From assembly GCF_009832865.1 (NCBI RefSeq), contig NZ_CP047130.1, forward strand, positions 2,728,001 to 2,792,000: DNA of 64,000 nucleotides. Reading direction: 5' to 3'. Under the pieces are notes generated by a model. That model was not told where the DNA came from, did no database searches, and worked only from the letters and a program-made list of their open reading frames with translations. This document shows positions 40,896 to 48,935 of this stretch, one piece after another. The translations under genes and the position numbers were made by a program. Origin of the DNA: Colwellia sp. 20A7. GTDB taxonomy: Bacteria > Pseudomonadota > Gammaproteobacteria > Enterobacterales > Alteromonadaceae. How positions within the stretch are numbered: the stretch's first letter is position 1; each line of letters opens with the position of its first letter.

Positions 40896-41241
40896 AAAAC
40901 GTCCTAATAAACCTGAATTCGTCTTTAAACTTATCTTTGAATTGGTTTTAATAATGTATTACTACTTATACGGTTGATACGCTATTTTAGTTCAATGCCA
41001 AGTCCATTAATTTAAAGCTTACTTAAAAAAATTGACAATCGCTTTTACTAATCGCAACAAGCATTAGCCGCAAATACATTACCTAATAAACCATTAGCCA
41101 CAAAAAAACCCGATTTATAGTCGGGTTTTTAGGTTTACTTGCTTCGTATTCAATGTTTTTATATAAAACACCCGTGAAGTAAAATACTTATATGCCAATC
41201 GCTAGGTTAGGCTAAGTTCAGCGAAGTTAGACTAAATTCAA
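40896..41241. other. Intergenic region with a terminator
   Basis: About 345 bases between the CbiX and PpiC genes, both on the minus strand. It holds the PpiC terminator at 41101-41131. The remainder is featureless AT-rich DNA that must include the cbiX promoter, not individually identified. Confidence 0.5.
41101..41131 (-). terminator. Bidirectional rho-independent terminator downstream of ppiC
   Basis: AAAAACCCGA pairs with TCGGGTTTTT around a short AT-rich loop, with A- and T-runs on the outer sides. It is about 110 bases after the ppiC stop. Confidence 0.88.
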
Positions 41242-41520
41242 CTAAGTTCGGTAAAGCGTTTTAATAACATGGTATCCAAATCTTGTTTTTACTGGTCCAT
41301 GAACTTTGAGTACCGGTTTTTTAAAGACAACTTCATCAAAGCCTTTAACCATTTGACCTTTTTTAAACTCACCTAAATCGCCTCCTTTTTTGCCAGAGGT
41401 ACATATTGAGTGTTTTTTTGCTAATTTGGCAAAAGGTTCCCCTTTAGCAAGAAGCTTTATAATCTCTCTTGCAAGTTTTTCCGATTTTACCAATATATGA
41501 ACTGCACTTGCTGATGACAT
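41242..41520 (-). CDS. ppiC: Parvulin-type peptidyl-prolyl isomerase
   Basis: 92 residues, the size of free-standing cytoplasmic PpiC. The parvulin fold motifs are [41 protein letters not shown] and [11 protein letters not shown], with the catalytic histidines at both ends. It speeds cis-trans isomerisation of prolyl bonds. AGAGAG lies just before the ATG. Single-gene unit. Confidence 0.95.
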   Translation of the reverse strand: MSSASAVHILVKSEKLAREIIKLLAKGEPFAKLAKKHSICTSGKKGGDLGEFKKGQMVKGFDEVVFKKPVLKVHGPVKTRFGYHVIKTLYRT

Positions 41521-41902
41521 ATTACTCTCTTTAAAGACGTTGATTTTGTCATATTATACGTTACTGTAAGGCTCAACATAAAGAGCTAAGCCTATTTAAA
41601 CAAATTAATCTTCTATTTTATCCCTAATTCAAACGTAAAAACTCTTTCCGTTTAAACCATTTTCATGGCCTTTAGCATGAACTACTTATATTCACGTAGG
41701 TATTTCAATTTTTCCTGACTTTTTAAAATGATAAATTCTATTTATAGCCCGTTCATTAATAAAAAAATCCAAATGTAGTATTCCTATATTACCTGTGTTT
41801 TAGTTATGATGATTTAATGATTGTTGCAAAATACATTCATTAGAAGAACCTTAACTCATTTAACGAATGTTATTCTATTATAACTATATTAAGGATTTAC
41901 AA
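41521..41902. other. Divergent intergenic region
   Basis: About 380 bases between ppiC and the DJ-1-like gene. Nothing beyond AT-rich DNA and the two upstream regions was recognised. Confidence 0.4.
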
Positions 41903-42460
41903 ATGGCTAAAGTACTTATGATCACGGGAGATTTTGTTGAAGACTATGAGAACATGGTCCCCTTTCAAGCTTTATTAGCAATGGGGCATGAAGTAGATGC
42001 CGTATGCCCTGATAAAAAATCTGGGGATATGATTGCTACTTCAATACATGATTTTGAAGGTGACCAAACTTACACAGAAAAACGTGGTCATAACTTTGAG
42101 CTTAATGCCTCTTTTGCCGATATTACTGTCGAAGATTACGATGCATTATACCTTCCAGGTGGCAGAGCCCCTGAATATTTACGCTTAAATGCAAAAGTTC
42201 TAAAAATGATTCAGTATTTTTTCACTAGCGATAAACCTGTCGCATCAATTTGTCATGGTCCTCAGTTACTCACTGCTGCTGGTGTGCTTGTAGGTAAAAA
42301 AGTATCTGCTTACCCCGCTTGTCAACCAGAAATTGAAATGGCTGGGGCAGAATATATAGAGTTACCGATGGATGGAGCAATTACTGACGGTAAGCTGGTA
42401 ACAGCTCCTGCATGGCCTGCTCATCCAGCTATGTTAAAGCAATTTGTAGCTTTACTTTAG
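41903..42460 (+). CDS. DJ-1/PfpI-family protein
   Basis: 185 residues from the ATG at 41903, which has AAGGA 8 bases upstream (the frame is open to an upstream ATG with no ribosome site). [16 protein letters not shown] is the N-terminal strand with the conserved Glu, and the nucleophilic elbow is [21 protein letters not shown] also fits. Members act as glyoxalase III, protease-like or stress chaperone proteins; the exact activity here is unknown. A long perfect hairpin follows. Confidence 0.9.
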   Translation: MAKVLMITGDFVEDYENMVPFQALLAMGHEVDAVCPDKKSGDMIATSIHDFEGDQTYTEKRGHNFELNASFADITVEDYDALYLPGGRAPEYLRLNAKVLKMIQYFFTSDKPVASICHGPQLLTAAGVLVGKKVSAYPACQPEIEMAGAEYIELPMDGAITDGKLVTAPAWPAHPAMLKQFVALL

Positions 42461-42471
42461 TATAGCTATAT

Positions 42472-42509
42472 ATGCCCACTCCACTTGAAGATTCAAGTGG
42501 AGTGGGCAT
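42472..42509. terminator. Very stable perfect hairpin after the DJ-1-like gene
   Basis: ATGCCCACTCCACTTGAA is followed after two bases by its exact complement, giving an 18-base inverted repeat (about 16 pairs can form). It is only 12 bases after the stop. No T-run follows, so it may stabilise the mRNA end or separate the DJ-1-like gene from the RHH gene. Confidence 0.65.
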
Positions 42510-42531
42510 AATTAACATTTAGAGAGTTACC

Positions 42532-42930
42532 ATGTGTCAACTTTTCATTAATGCCGATAATCAATTATGGGCCTATAAAACTAAATCACTTCGTATAGAC
42601 GGGGTTGTTACGTCAATTCGTTTAGAGACTTTTTTTTGGGAAATATTAGAAGAGTTATCGTTTCGTGATCAAATAACGGTAAATCAAATGATTACTAAGT
42701 TGTATCATGAGTCTCTTGATGCTGATCATGACATTAGCAATTTTACCTCTTTCTTAAGAGTTTGTGCTTCGCGCTACCTATCGTTAATAGCCGATGGCGA
42801 TCTCATTAGAGAAAGTGATACTTCCTTAAGTGATGTAGGTACTCAAGATATATTAGGGCAAGAGTCTATTCGCAGACGTGAACGCAAAGTGCGCTTCAAC
42901 CATGCTATTAACAAACATTCAATAAATTAG
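42532..42930 (+). CDS. Ribbon-helix-helix (RHH_4-like) DNA-binding domain protein
   Basis: 132 residues. KSLRIDGVVTSIRLETFFWEILEELSFRDQITVNQMITKLYHES matches (in parts, SIRLETFFWEIL and LTVNQMI-like segment) the RHH_4 domain. FTSFLRVCASRYL completes the fold. The C-terminal tail is polar and basic (SIRRRERKVRFNHA). The protein is probably a small regulator of unknown targets. Its start is about 70 bases after the DJ-1-like stop, with the hairpin in between. Confidence 0.75.
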   Translation: MCQLFINADNQLWAYKTKSLRIDGVVTSIRLETFFWEILEELSFRDQITVNQMITKLYHESLDADHDISNFTSFLRVCASRYLSLIADGDLIRESDTSLSDVGTQDILGQESIRRRERKVRFNHAINKHSIN

Positions 42931-43042
42931 TAAACACTCGTTTTTATATAATGTCACTTCTAACATTAATTACATACTTTAAAAAAATTCTTGGTTCAAA
43001 GTATGTAATTACACCGATATCGATACAAGGTCAAATTAACCT

Positions 43043-43097
43043 AATGCATTAGCTGTAGCGTCTTCCGCTGGTCAGTATTTAAAACAATCCACACGAT
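43043..43097 (-). pseudogene. Broken 55-bp copy of an internal rimO segment
   Basis: The segment matches 43966-44020 inside rimO at about 47 of 55 positions, in the same orientation. Translated on the minus strand it reads RVDCFKY-stop-PAEDATANAL against [19 protein letters not shown] in rimO. Similarity ends abruptly on both sides. It lies right behind the stop of the SUKH-like gene. Confidence 0.8.
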
Positions 43098-43102
43098 ATA
43101 TA

Positions 43103-43555
43103 TTAAAACTCATTGAAACCATCTAACCATTCAATGAAAGAATTCGATACTTTTTTAACAGTACCAAGTCCATAGTCAAAAAACCATACCGCTATATCTA
43201 CTTGCTTGCTCGCACAATCACTGAGTTTGAAACAAAACATGTTTCCCTTACAATCAGATGCAAACAGAACATGCCCCTTAGGCATCATGCCACCCATTTC
43301 ATAAAGCTGTGATAGTGAAAAAATATCATCCAAACTTAAAAAGTCTTGTACTTCAGTAATGTCAGAGCCTAAATCACAAGTTTTAGTTAATACATTTGGT
43401 GTGTGAACCAAGCCATAGGTAGATATTAAATATTTATATGATTCAGGTAGAAAAGCATTTAATTTTGATTCAAGATCTTCAATATCATTACTCGATATCG
43501 GAACCATAAAACTTTTTTGACCCCAGCTCTTTACAAAAAGGTCAATGCTATTCAT
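43103..43555 (-). CDS. SMI1/KNR4 (SUKH)-type protein
   Basis: 150 residues from the ATG at 43555; the open frame upstream to 43657 has no better start. PISSNDIEDLESKLNAFLPESYKYLISTYGLV is the typical SUKH opening (quoted: LESKLNAFLPESYKYLIS), and FASDCKGNMFCFKL and VWFFDYG follow. SUKH proteins are commonly immunity partners of polymorphic nuclease toxins, but no toxin gene is adjacent. It is flanked by rimO and a degraded rimO fragment, indicating acquisition as a small insert. Confidence 0.75.
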   Translation of the reverse strand: MNSIDLFVKSWGQKSFMVPISSNDIEDLESKLNAFLPESYKYLISTYGLVHTPNVLTKTCDLGSDITEVQDFLSLDDIFSLSQLYEMGGMMPKGHVLFASDCKGNMFCFKLSDCASKQVDIAVWFFDYGLGTVKKVSNSFIEWLDGFNEF

Positions 43556-43673
43556 ATAGGGAAATCCATGGTGGTAACAAGGGAAGAACTCACTTATGTT
43601 AGTTAAGGTTAACCGAAGAAAGGTGTTATGCAATAATCTAAATTTATTACCTAACACCTAATACATATAGTTA

Positions 43674-45119
43674 TTAATCTTCTACGCGAACGCCCCAAAC
43701 ATCGTGTTCATCAGCATGAATTATTTGAACCCACATTAAGTCGCCCGGCTTAGCATCGTAATCATCAGACAAATAAACCTTACCATCAACTTCTGGTGCG
43801 TCCATATATGAACGCCCTACTGCGCCAAGCTCATTAACTTCATCAATTAAAATTAAATACTCTTGGCCAATACGTGCTTGTAGTTTGTCGCTACTGATTT
43901 TTGCTTGTACAGCCATAAAGCGCTGAAGCCTATCTTCCATTACTTCATCTGAAACATGATCAGGTAACGCATTTGCTGTAGCGCCTTCAACTGGTGAGTA
44001 TTTAAAACAACCTACACGATCTAATTGTGCTTCTTCTAAGAAGTTAAGTAGCTCTTCAAATTCTTCTTCTGTTTCACCCGGAAAACCAACAATAAAAGTA
44101 GAACGAATAACAAGCTCAGGACAAATTTCTCGCCATTTAGCGATACGCTCTAATACTCGGTCTGAACTACCAGGACGTTTCATTAATTTAAGAATGCGCT
44201 TGTTGGCATGTTGAAACGGAATATCTAAATAAGGCAGAATTTTACCTTCAGCCATTAACGGAATAATTTTATCTACATGCGGATAAGGATAAACATAATG
44301 CAAACGGATCCAAACCCCCTGCTTTGCTAGCTCTTCACACAACTGCTGCATGTGTGTTTTAACTGGCATACCTTCCCAGAAATCTGTTTTGTGTTTAACA
44401 TCAACACCGTAAGCAGAAGTATCTTGTGAAATAACTAATAATTCCTTAACACCAGAGTCAACCAAGCGTTTTGCTTCACCTAACACATCACCGACGGGGC
44501 GTGAGTCTAAATCACCACGCATTGACGGGATAATACAGAACGTACAACGGTGGTTACAGCCTTCTGATATTTTTAAATAAGCGTAATGTTTCGGCGTTAA
44601 CTTAACACCCTGTGGCGGAACTAAATCGATAAACGGATTATGCACCGGTTTCGCAACATGTTTATGTACTTGTGTTAATACTTCATCGTAGGCATGCGGA
44701 CCCGTAACACCAAGCACATTCGGGTGAAGTTCAATAATTTCATCCTTTTTAACACCTAAACAACCGGTAACTAACACTTTACCATTAGCCGCTAGCGCTT
44801 CACCTATAGTATCTAAAGACTCTTGAACTGCTGAATCAATAAAACCACAAGTATTCACAATCACTAATTCAGCATCGTCATAACTATTAGTTACATCGTA
44901 ACCTTCAGTTCTAAGTTGCGTAAGAATACGCTCACTATCAACTAAGTTTTTAGGACAGCCGAGACTTACGAAGCCTACCTTTGCAGCGCGATTTGTATCG
45001 CTATCTGAGGCAATAGCCGCCTTACTTTGCTCTTCAATCATTTTAGATGGAATATCTAACGTGGTTGTTTGGCTTTTATTTGAGTTACTTGTGCTTGGGT
45101 CGAATTGTTCTACGGTCAT
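43674..45119 (-). CDS. rimO: Ribosomal protein S12 methylthiotransferase
   Basis: RimO adds a methylthio group to Asp of ribosomal protein S12 by radical-SAM chemistry. The N-terminal 4Fe-4S cluster uses Cys in [15 protein letters not shown] and TGCLGVKK. The radical-SAM cluster CxxxCxxC is in [17 protein letters not shown], and a C-terminal TRAM domain (residues ~415-480) ends the protein. The ATG at 45119 is preceded by GAGAG; a TTG four codons earlier is less likely. It has an unusually long N-terminal tail of about 45 polar residues. Its promoter-leader is duplicated elsewhere (60825-60971). Confidence 0.96.
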   Translation of the reverse strand: MTVEQFDPSTSNSNKSQTTTLDIPSKMIEEQSKAAIASDSDTNRAAKVGFVSLGCPKNLVDSERILTQLRTEGYDVTNSYDDAELVIVNTCGFIDSAVQESLDTIGEALAANGKVLVTGCLGVKKDEIIELHPNVLGVTGPHAYDEVLTQVHKHVAKPVHNPFIDLVPPQGVKLTPKHYAYLKISEGCNHRCTFCIIPSMRGDLDSRPVGDVLGEAKRLVDSGVKELLVISQDTSAYGVDVKHKTDFWEGMPVKTHMQQLCEELAKQGVWIRLHYVYPYPHVDKIIPLMAEGKILPYLDIPFQHANKRILKLMKRPGSSDRVLERIAKWREICPELVIRSTFIVGFPGETEEEFEELLNFLEEAQLDRVGCFKYSPVEGATANALPDHVSDEVMEDRLQRFMAVQAKISSDKLQARIGQEYLILIDEVNELGAVGRSYMDAPEVDGKVYLSDDYDAKPGDLMWVQIIHADEHDVWGVRVED

Positions 45120-45125
45120 GTGCTC

Positions 45126-45274
45126 TCTCAACTTGAACTGTATAGCGTTTGTCGTTGCTTCAACTTATCGTGTAATAAGGTATAGCAACGTCATAAATGG
45201 TGGTTTAACTGCCTTTATTGCAAAGTCAGGGTCTTTGTAAAGGCTTTAATGAATTGGGCGAGATTATACAGGAG
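45126..45274 (-). promoter_or_regulatory. rimO promoter and structured leader, copy A of a duplicated region
   Basis: On the minus strand, CTGTATAATCTCGC (around 45258-45271) has a perfect -10 TATAAT. The leader then folds: GCCTTTACAAAG and CTTTG-CAA-TAAAGGC (45211-45244) pair. The 60 bases 45211-45270 match 60908-60967 at about 87 percent, with weaker similarity on to the start codon. A -35 (AAGACA at 17 bases) is only moderate. Confidence 0.6.
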
Positions 45275-45337
45275 AATATTTAGCTTGTCTTTTGTGTTTT
45301 ATTTGGGGATTACTGGTTTATGAATGGCGTTTTTGAT

Positions 45338-45371
45338 ACTGATGCAATTAACCTTGCATCAGTGTTTTTTT
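45338..45371 (+). terminator. Orphan plus-strand rho-independent terminator
   Basis: ACTGATGCAA and its exact complement form a 10-bp stem with a 6-base loop, followed by G and seven T on the plus strand. Both neighbouring genes are on the minus strand, so no known transcript ends here. Confidence 0.75.
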
Positions 45372-45420
45372 GAACAGGTGTTATAATCCAAGGATGAAAG
45401 CTTAGTTTTACATTCCTTAC

Positions 45421-46278
45421 TTAGCTGGTTAGCTGAAGTTTAAACTCAAAACCAGTTTCCTTGATTTTAAAAATGTAACCTTTTTTATGGCAAATACGCA
45501 TACCAATAGTCAGTGTTTCACTATTTCTTACTTTAGGATCTGACTCAATTATTATTTTAATATTATCTTTTATTGTTTCAAAGTAATCATTCAACATTTC
45601 AATTACTTTATTATAATCATTTATGATATTTAAAGGTACTCCATCAACTTTAACACCCCCTCCTGGTGGAAAATATTCTGTACCATCACTGACTATAACA
45701 TTACAACAGGCATTTCTACTTCTTAAGTTTTTCTGCTGTTCTTTATATTGCACTTGTACAATTTTATTTGATTTATATACAGCTAAGTTCGAGGGCCAAT
45801 TCTTATGTATTGATTCGATAATATCAATATCACACCATGATTTGTGATTATATACCCCCACGATATAGGCTGTAGTTTCTTTAAAAAAAACGAATAATAG
45901 GTCACTAGTCCTTTCAATATAACCATCGGGTTTAACATCAAGCCCTAGATGTAAATGTTGAATACCCCAGTGGGATAACATGTCATCATTGTAACCTATT
46001 ATTTCAAGCTTCTTACTCTGATATTTTTTTAGACTTTGACCATCCAAAATATCTTGTTTTATGAGTTCATACGCTGATTGATATTTATTTGGAATTGAGA
46101 ATTCGAAAGCTTCAACTATTTTTCTTTTTTTAGAGTCGATTATTCTATATTTATATCGCTCATACCAATAAATTGAATCGAACTTAGTATAATCATAACC
46201 TTTGAACTCTTCTATTAATTTATCATGGCAATAATTAGCATAATCCTTTAACACTTCATTTACTAATTCCAAAATCAC
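45421..46278 (-). CDS. Protein of unknown function with HLHLG and NWP motifs
   Basis: 285 residues, soluble, lysine-rich, low G+C. I do not recognise the family. Notable segments are SHWGIQHLHLGLD (~102-114), RTSDLLFVFF (~123-132), AYIVGVYNHKSWCDIDIIESIHKNWP (quoted in part: VGVYNHKSWCDI and IHKNWP), and two adjacent Cys at RNACCNV. The His-rich HLHLG and the Arg-x-x-Asp could be catalytic or metal-binding, but this is a guess. It sits with another accessory gene between rimO and the repeat-punctuated units. Confidence 0.65.
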   Translation of the reverse strand: MILELVNEVLKDYANYCHDKLIEEFKGYDYTKFDSIYWYERYKYRIIDSKKRKIVEAFEFSIPNKYQSAYELIKQDILDGQSLKKYQSKKLEIIGYNDDMLSHWGIQHLHLGLDVKPDGYIERTSDLLFVFFKETTAYIVGVYNHKSWCDIDIIESIHKNWPSNLAVYKSNKIVQVQYKEQQKNLRSRNACCNVIVSDGTEYFPPGGGVKVDGVPLNIINDYNKVIEMLNDYFETIKDNIKIIIESDPKVRNSETLTIGMRICHKKGYIFKIKETGFEFKLQLTS

Positions 46279-46345
46279 TCCTTATAGTCAGACTATTATT
46301 AAATTATATTATTGCCAACAAATAGCTATCTATACTAGAAACTTG

Positions 46346-47077
46346 TTAGTATTCTAGTTTAAGGTCTTTGGTTGCTATAACTTTCAGTTTTTTAATTATA
46401 TTACCAAGTAGTTCACTAGATTTATTATAATGCTCAATCTGTCTTTCCAAAAAGTCATCTACATCCTCACCTTCTTCTTTCATCAAATTTTGTTCAAAAG
46501 CTCTAATATAAATGTCATTAATTGAATTTCTTATTTCACTTAGTTCAATACTTAAATATATAGATTTCTTTTGAAGAGTAGTTTCTAATATTCTTAGCCT
46601 GTCTTTTATATCATTTTCAATTGTACTTCTATGTTTAAGAGCTCTTTCTGAATTATATTTTTGATTAAATTCTAATTTTTCACCCTCTCTATATGAAGCA
46701 TATGCTTTACAATATTCTTCATCGTATTCTACTCGTTCACCTGGACTCTCATTAGAGTGAAACGCATTTTTATAATCAGAAGTAAACTCATTTAAAAACA
46801 CTAAATAATTTTTAGTGTGATAGAAGCAATCTATAAGTTCATCATATGATTCTCTTTTTGTATCCCAAATTTGTTGCTTAACCCAAAATTTCTCACTGAG
46901 TTGAATTTTAATATCTTCAACTGCTTTAGTACTTTTTTCTAATTGCTTTAAAGCTATATCAAAATCATGTTTAGTAGCTAAATTTTTCATTTTAATTTTA
47001 AAATAAAATCCGAAAGGAGCTATTATAACTACAGTAATCAAAGTGGGTAAGTAATTGTAAAAAGATTCCATTTCCAT
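46346..47077 (-). CDS. Membrane-anchored coiled-coil protein of unknown function
   Basis: 243 residues. One N-terminal membrane helix (LPTLITVVIIAPFGFYF, ~10-27) is followed by long charged helices, probably coiled coil (QLEKSTKAVEDIKIQLSEKF, RESYDELIDCFY). Highly charged, no catalytic motif seen, no family recognised. It precedes the HLHLG gene by about 68 bases in the same direction, so the two may be one accessory operon. Proteins of this shape are common in accessory islands, but no function can be assigned. Confidence 0.65.
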   Translation of the reverse strand: MEMESFYNYLPTLITVVIIAPFGFYFKIKMKNLATKHDFDIALKQLEKSTKAVEDIKIQLSEKFWVKQQIWDTKRESYDELIDCFYHTKNYLVFLNEFTSDYKNAFHSNESPGERVEYDEEYCKAYASYREGEKLEFNQKYNSERALKHRSTIENDIKDRLRILETTLQKKSIYLSIELSEIRNSINDIYIRAFEQNLMKEEGEDVDDFLERQIEHYNKSSELLGNIIKKLKVIATKDLKLEY

Positions 47078-47518
47078 TGATATTAATCCTTGAATTGAGC
47101 TTTATGTGAAATTATAAAATTTAACTCGGACACCCACCTTAATTTATATCTGCGGTGAAATAATGAAAGGCTCTAAGATGGGTATCCCAGTAAAACATGG
47201 TATGTATTTTTATCGAATTAAGTTTAATTTACTTTTTTACTATCAGAATATCAATTAGTTAAATAAAAGAATAATACATTTATGGTGAAAGCGTGCAATT
47301 CTCACGCTTTTCTCGATGAAAGTGTGCAATACAGTATGAGGTAAATCTAATCGGTTGTTCTTACTACCCAACAATTAAAAAGGTAGCGTCTTTCACTAGT
47401 GAAAAGAACCATTGCAGTTGTTATTGAGGGAATTAATGCTAGAAAATGAGTTAGCTAAATCATACAATGAAATGAGTAAAAGCTTCAGTTGGTGTGATTA
47501 TCAATTAAAAGGGATTTT
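47078..47518. other. Divergent intergenic region holding repeat copy 1
   Basis: About 440 bases. It contains the 71-bp repeat at 47120-47190 and, around 47285-47330, two partly similar phrases (GTGCAATTCTCACGC, GTGTGCAATACAG) of unknown meaning. Confidence 0.5.
47120..47190 (+). repeat. 72-bp palindromic repeat, copy 1
   Basis: Starts TTTAACTCGGACACCC and ends GGTATCCCAG. The arms GGACACCCACCTTA and TAAGATGGGTATCC can pair at 12 of 14 positions. Same orientation as copies 2-4. It precedes the zinc-ribbon gene. Confidence 0.88.
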
Positions 47519-48769
47519 ATGTCTAAATTAATTTGTTCTAAATGTAATGCCAATAATAACCTTGATAGCAGGTTTTGTAATCATTGTGGAAACGAACTAC
47601 CTGCTTTTACAGTTTTAAAGCAAGAAAAACAGGAAGTAGACTCAAAACCATTCGGTATAATAAGTATAATAATTCTGCTTTTTTTTGTAGCATTTATATT
47701 AAGTTCACTATTCTCAACCCCTGATTCTTCCTATCATAATAAAAGTGACATAGTACAGTCTAACAAAGCTGACATTTGCAGGGCTGCGATATCTTTAGCT
47801 TATGGAAGAAGCATACATATAATTAAATTAGATGCTATTGACTCAAATGGTAATGTTAGAGTTAGTTATAACCGAGCTAATGATAATTCTTATTGGGCAT
47901 TCGCTTGTGATGTTAGTCAAGACAGCCTTATTTACTCTGGATGGAAAAACTATGAGCAGGAGTGGGGTCGATGGCGGCATGACGAAAAAATCAACTTTAG
48001 CATAACACCAAACAAGCATGGTTCTTTTACACTGAACATAACAGACAATAGTGCAGGCACTAAAACTTACAATATAGGTCAGTACTTAACCCCGACAATA
48101 AAGAAACAAGTAAAAATAGATAGCAACAATTCAAAATCACAGCTAATAAGTAAAATACACCAATTTCAAACTGAAGTTACAGACTTCCTGACTACAAAAG
48201 AGCTAAGTATTACCCCAATAAAGCAACAAGTTAAAGATATGAAGCTACTTTGTAAAATAAATATGACTCTTTATGGTAGTAGAGCGATAGTTAATTATAC
48301 GATTCAAGAGGAACTTTATAGTCTTGGTGGGAGCCCGCATCATATAACGAATTTCAGTTCTATATTTAAATCTATATTTGAAACTCTAACTAGAGCTGAG
48401 CCTGTAAATAAAAAAAAGGAATTGGCAGTCGTTTCAAAGGAAGCGTATAACGTTATTCATGTCGCTAATGGCAATCAAAAAAAATGGCAAGAAAACTATA
48501 ATACTTTCTTGAACAGTGATAATTCAAAAAAATTGCTTAAGCAAAGAAATGACATACTTGCTTCTATGCCAAAAATAAGTAATGACACTCAGCCTGAAAA
48601 TTATAATCGAGCAATTCAAGCATTATTAATTGTGAATTGTCCAACAGCTGATATTTTACTTGGTGTATTCTCTAATGAGAATGTTAAAACAACTGAGTAT
48701 TTAAAGGCTATGGCGCCATCTATGCAACGTAAAAACTCAATACCATATTGGTTAACTCCACTTAATTAA
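47519..48769 (+). CDS. Zinc-ribbon membrane protein of unknown function
   Basis: 416 residues. A N-terminal zinc ribbon has CSKC at 6-9 and CNHCG at 21-25. After a linker there is one membrane helix (GIISIIILLFFVAFILSSLF, ~46-65), so the ribbon is cytoplasmic and the rest probably periplasmic. The following domain (~80-200) is beta-rich with CRAAISLAYGR and WAFACDV, then a helical domain rich in charged residues. No family recognised beyond the ribbon. AAAAGGGA precedes the ATG. The gene is enclosed by repeat copies 1 and 2 and followed by a 47-bp hairpin element. Confidence 0.75.
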   Translation: MSKLICSKCNANNNLDSRFCNHCGNELPAFTVLKQEKQEVDSKPFGIISIIILLFFVAFILSSLFSTPDSSYHNKSDIVQSNKADICRAAISLAYGRSIHIIKLDAIDSNGNVRVSYNRANDNSYWAFACDVSQDSLIYSGWKNYEQEWGRWRHDEKINFSITPNKHGSFTLNITDNSAGTKTYNIGQYLTPTIKKQVKIDSNNSKSQLISKIHQFQTEVTDFLTTKELSITPIKQQVKDMKLLCKINMTLYGSRAIVNYTIQEELYSLGGSPHHITNFSSIFKSIFETLTRAEPVNKKKELAVVSKEAYNVIHVANGNQKKWQENYNTFLNSDNSKKLLKQRNDILASMPKISNDTQPENYNRAIQALLIVNCPTADILLGVFSNENVKTTEYLKAMAPSMQRKNSIPYWLTPLN

Positions 48770-48772
48770 AAA

Positions 48773-48819
48773 GGTCGGTGACATTCAAAAATGATAAGTA
48801 TGCTCATTTGTCATCGACC
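48773..48819 (+). repeat. Hairpin element B, copy 1 (terminator-like)
   Basis: GGTCGGTGACA and TGTCATCGACC pair over 11 bases (one G-U) across a 25-base loop, right after the zinc-ribbon gene. A second copy lies at 54030-54076 with a compensatory pair change (ACA/TGT versus ATA/TAT). Confidence 0.8.
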
Positions 48820-48831
48820 CCGTTATTATCA

Positions 48832-48903
48832 TTTAACTCGGACACCCACCTTAATTTATATCTGCGGTGAAAAAACTGAAAGGCACTAAGATGGATGTCC
48901 CAG
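48832..48903 (+). repeat. 72-bp palindromic repeat, copy 2
   Basis: Begins TTTAACTCGGACACCC and ends GGATGTCCCAG, followed by TAAAT, which extends the palindrome to the leading ATTTA. Nearly identical to copy 3. It lies between the zinc-ribbon gene and the beta-helix lipoprotein gene. Confidence 0.92.
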
Positions 48904-48935
48904 TAAATCAAAAAAAAACATGGAAGAATAATTTT

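Noticed and set aside
43103..43555. Toxin-immunity pair involving the SUKH-like gene
   Set aside because: No toxin or toxin fragment lies on either side; neighbours are rimO and a rimO fragment.
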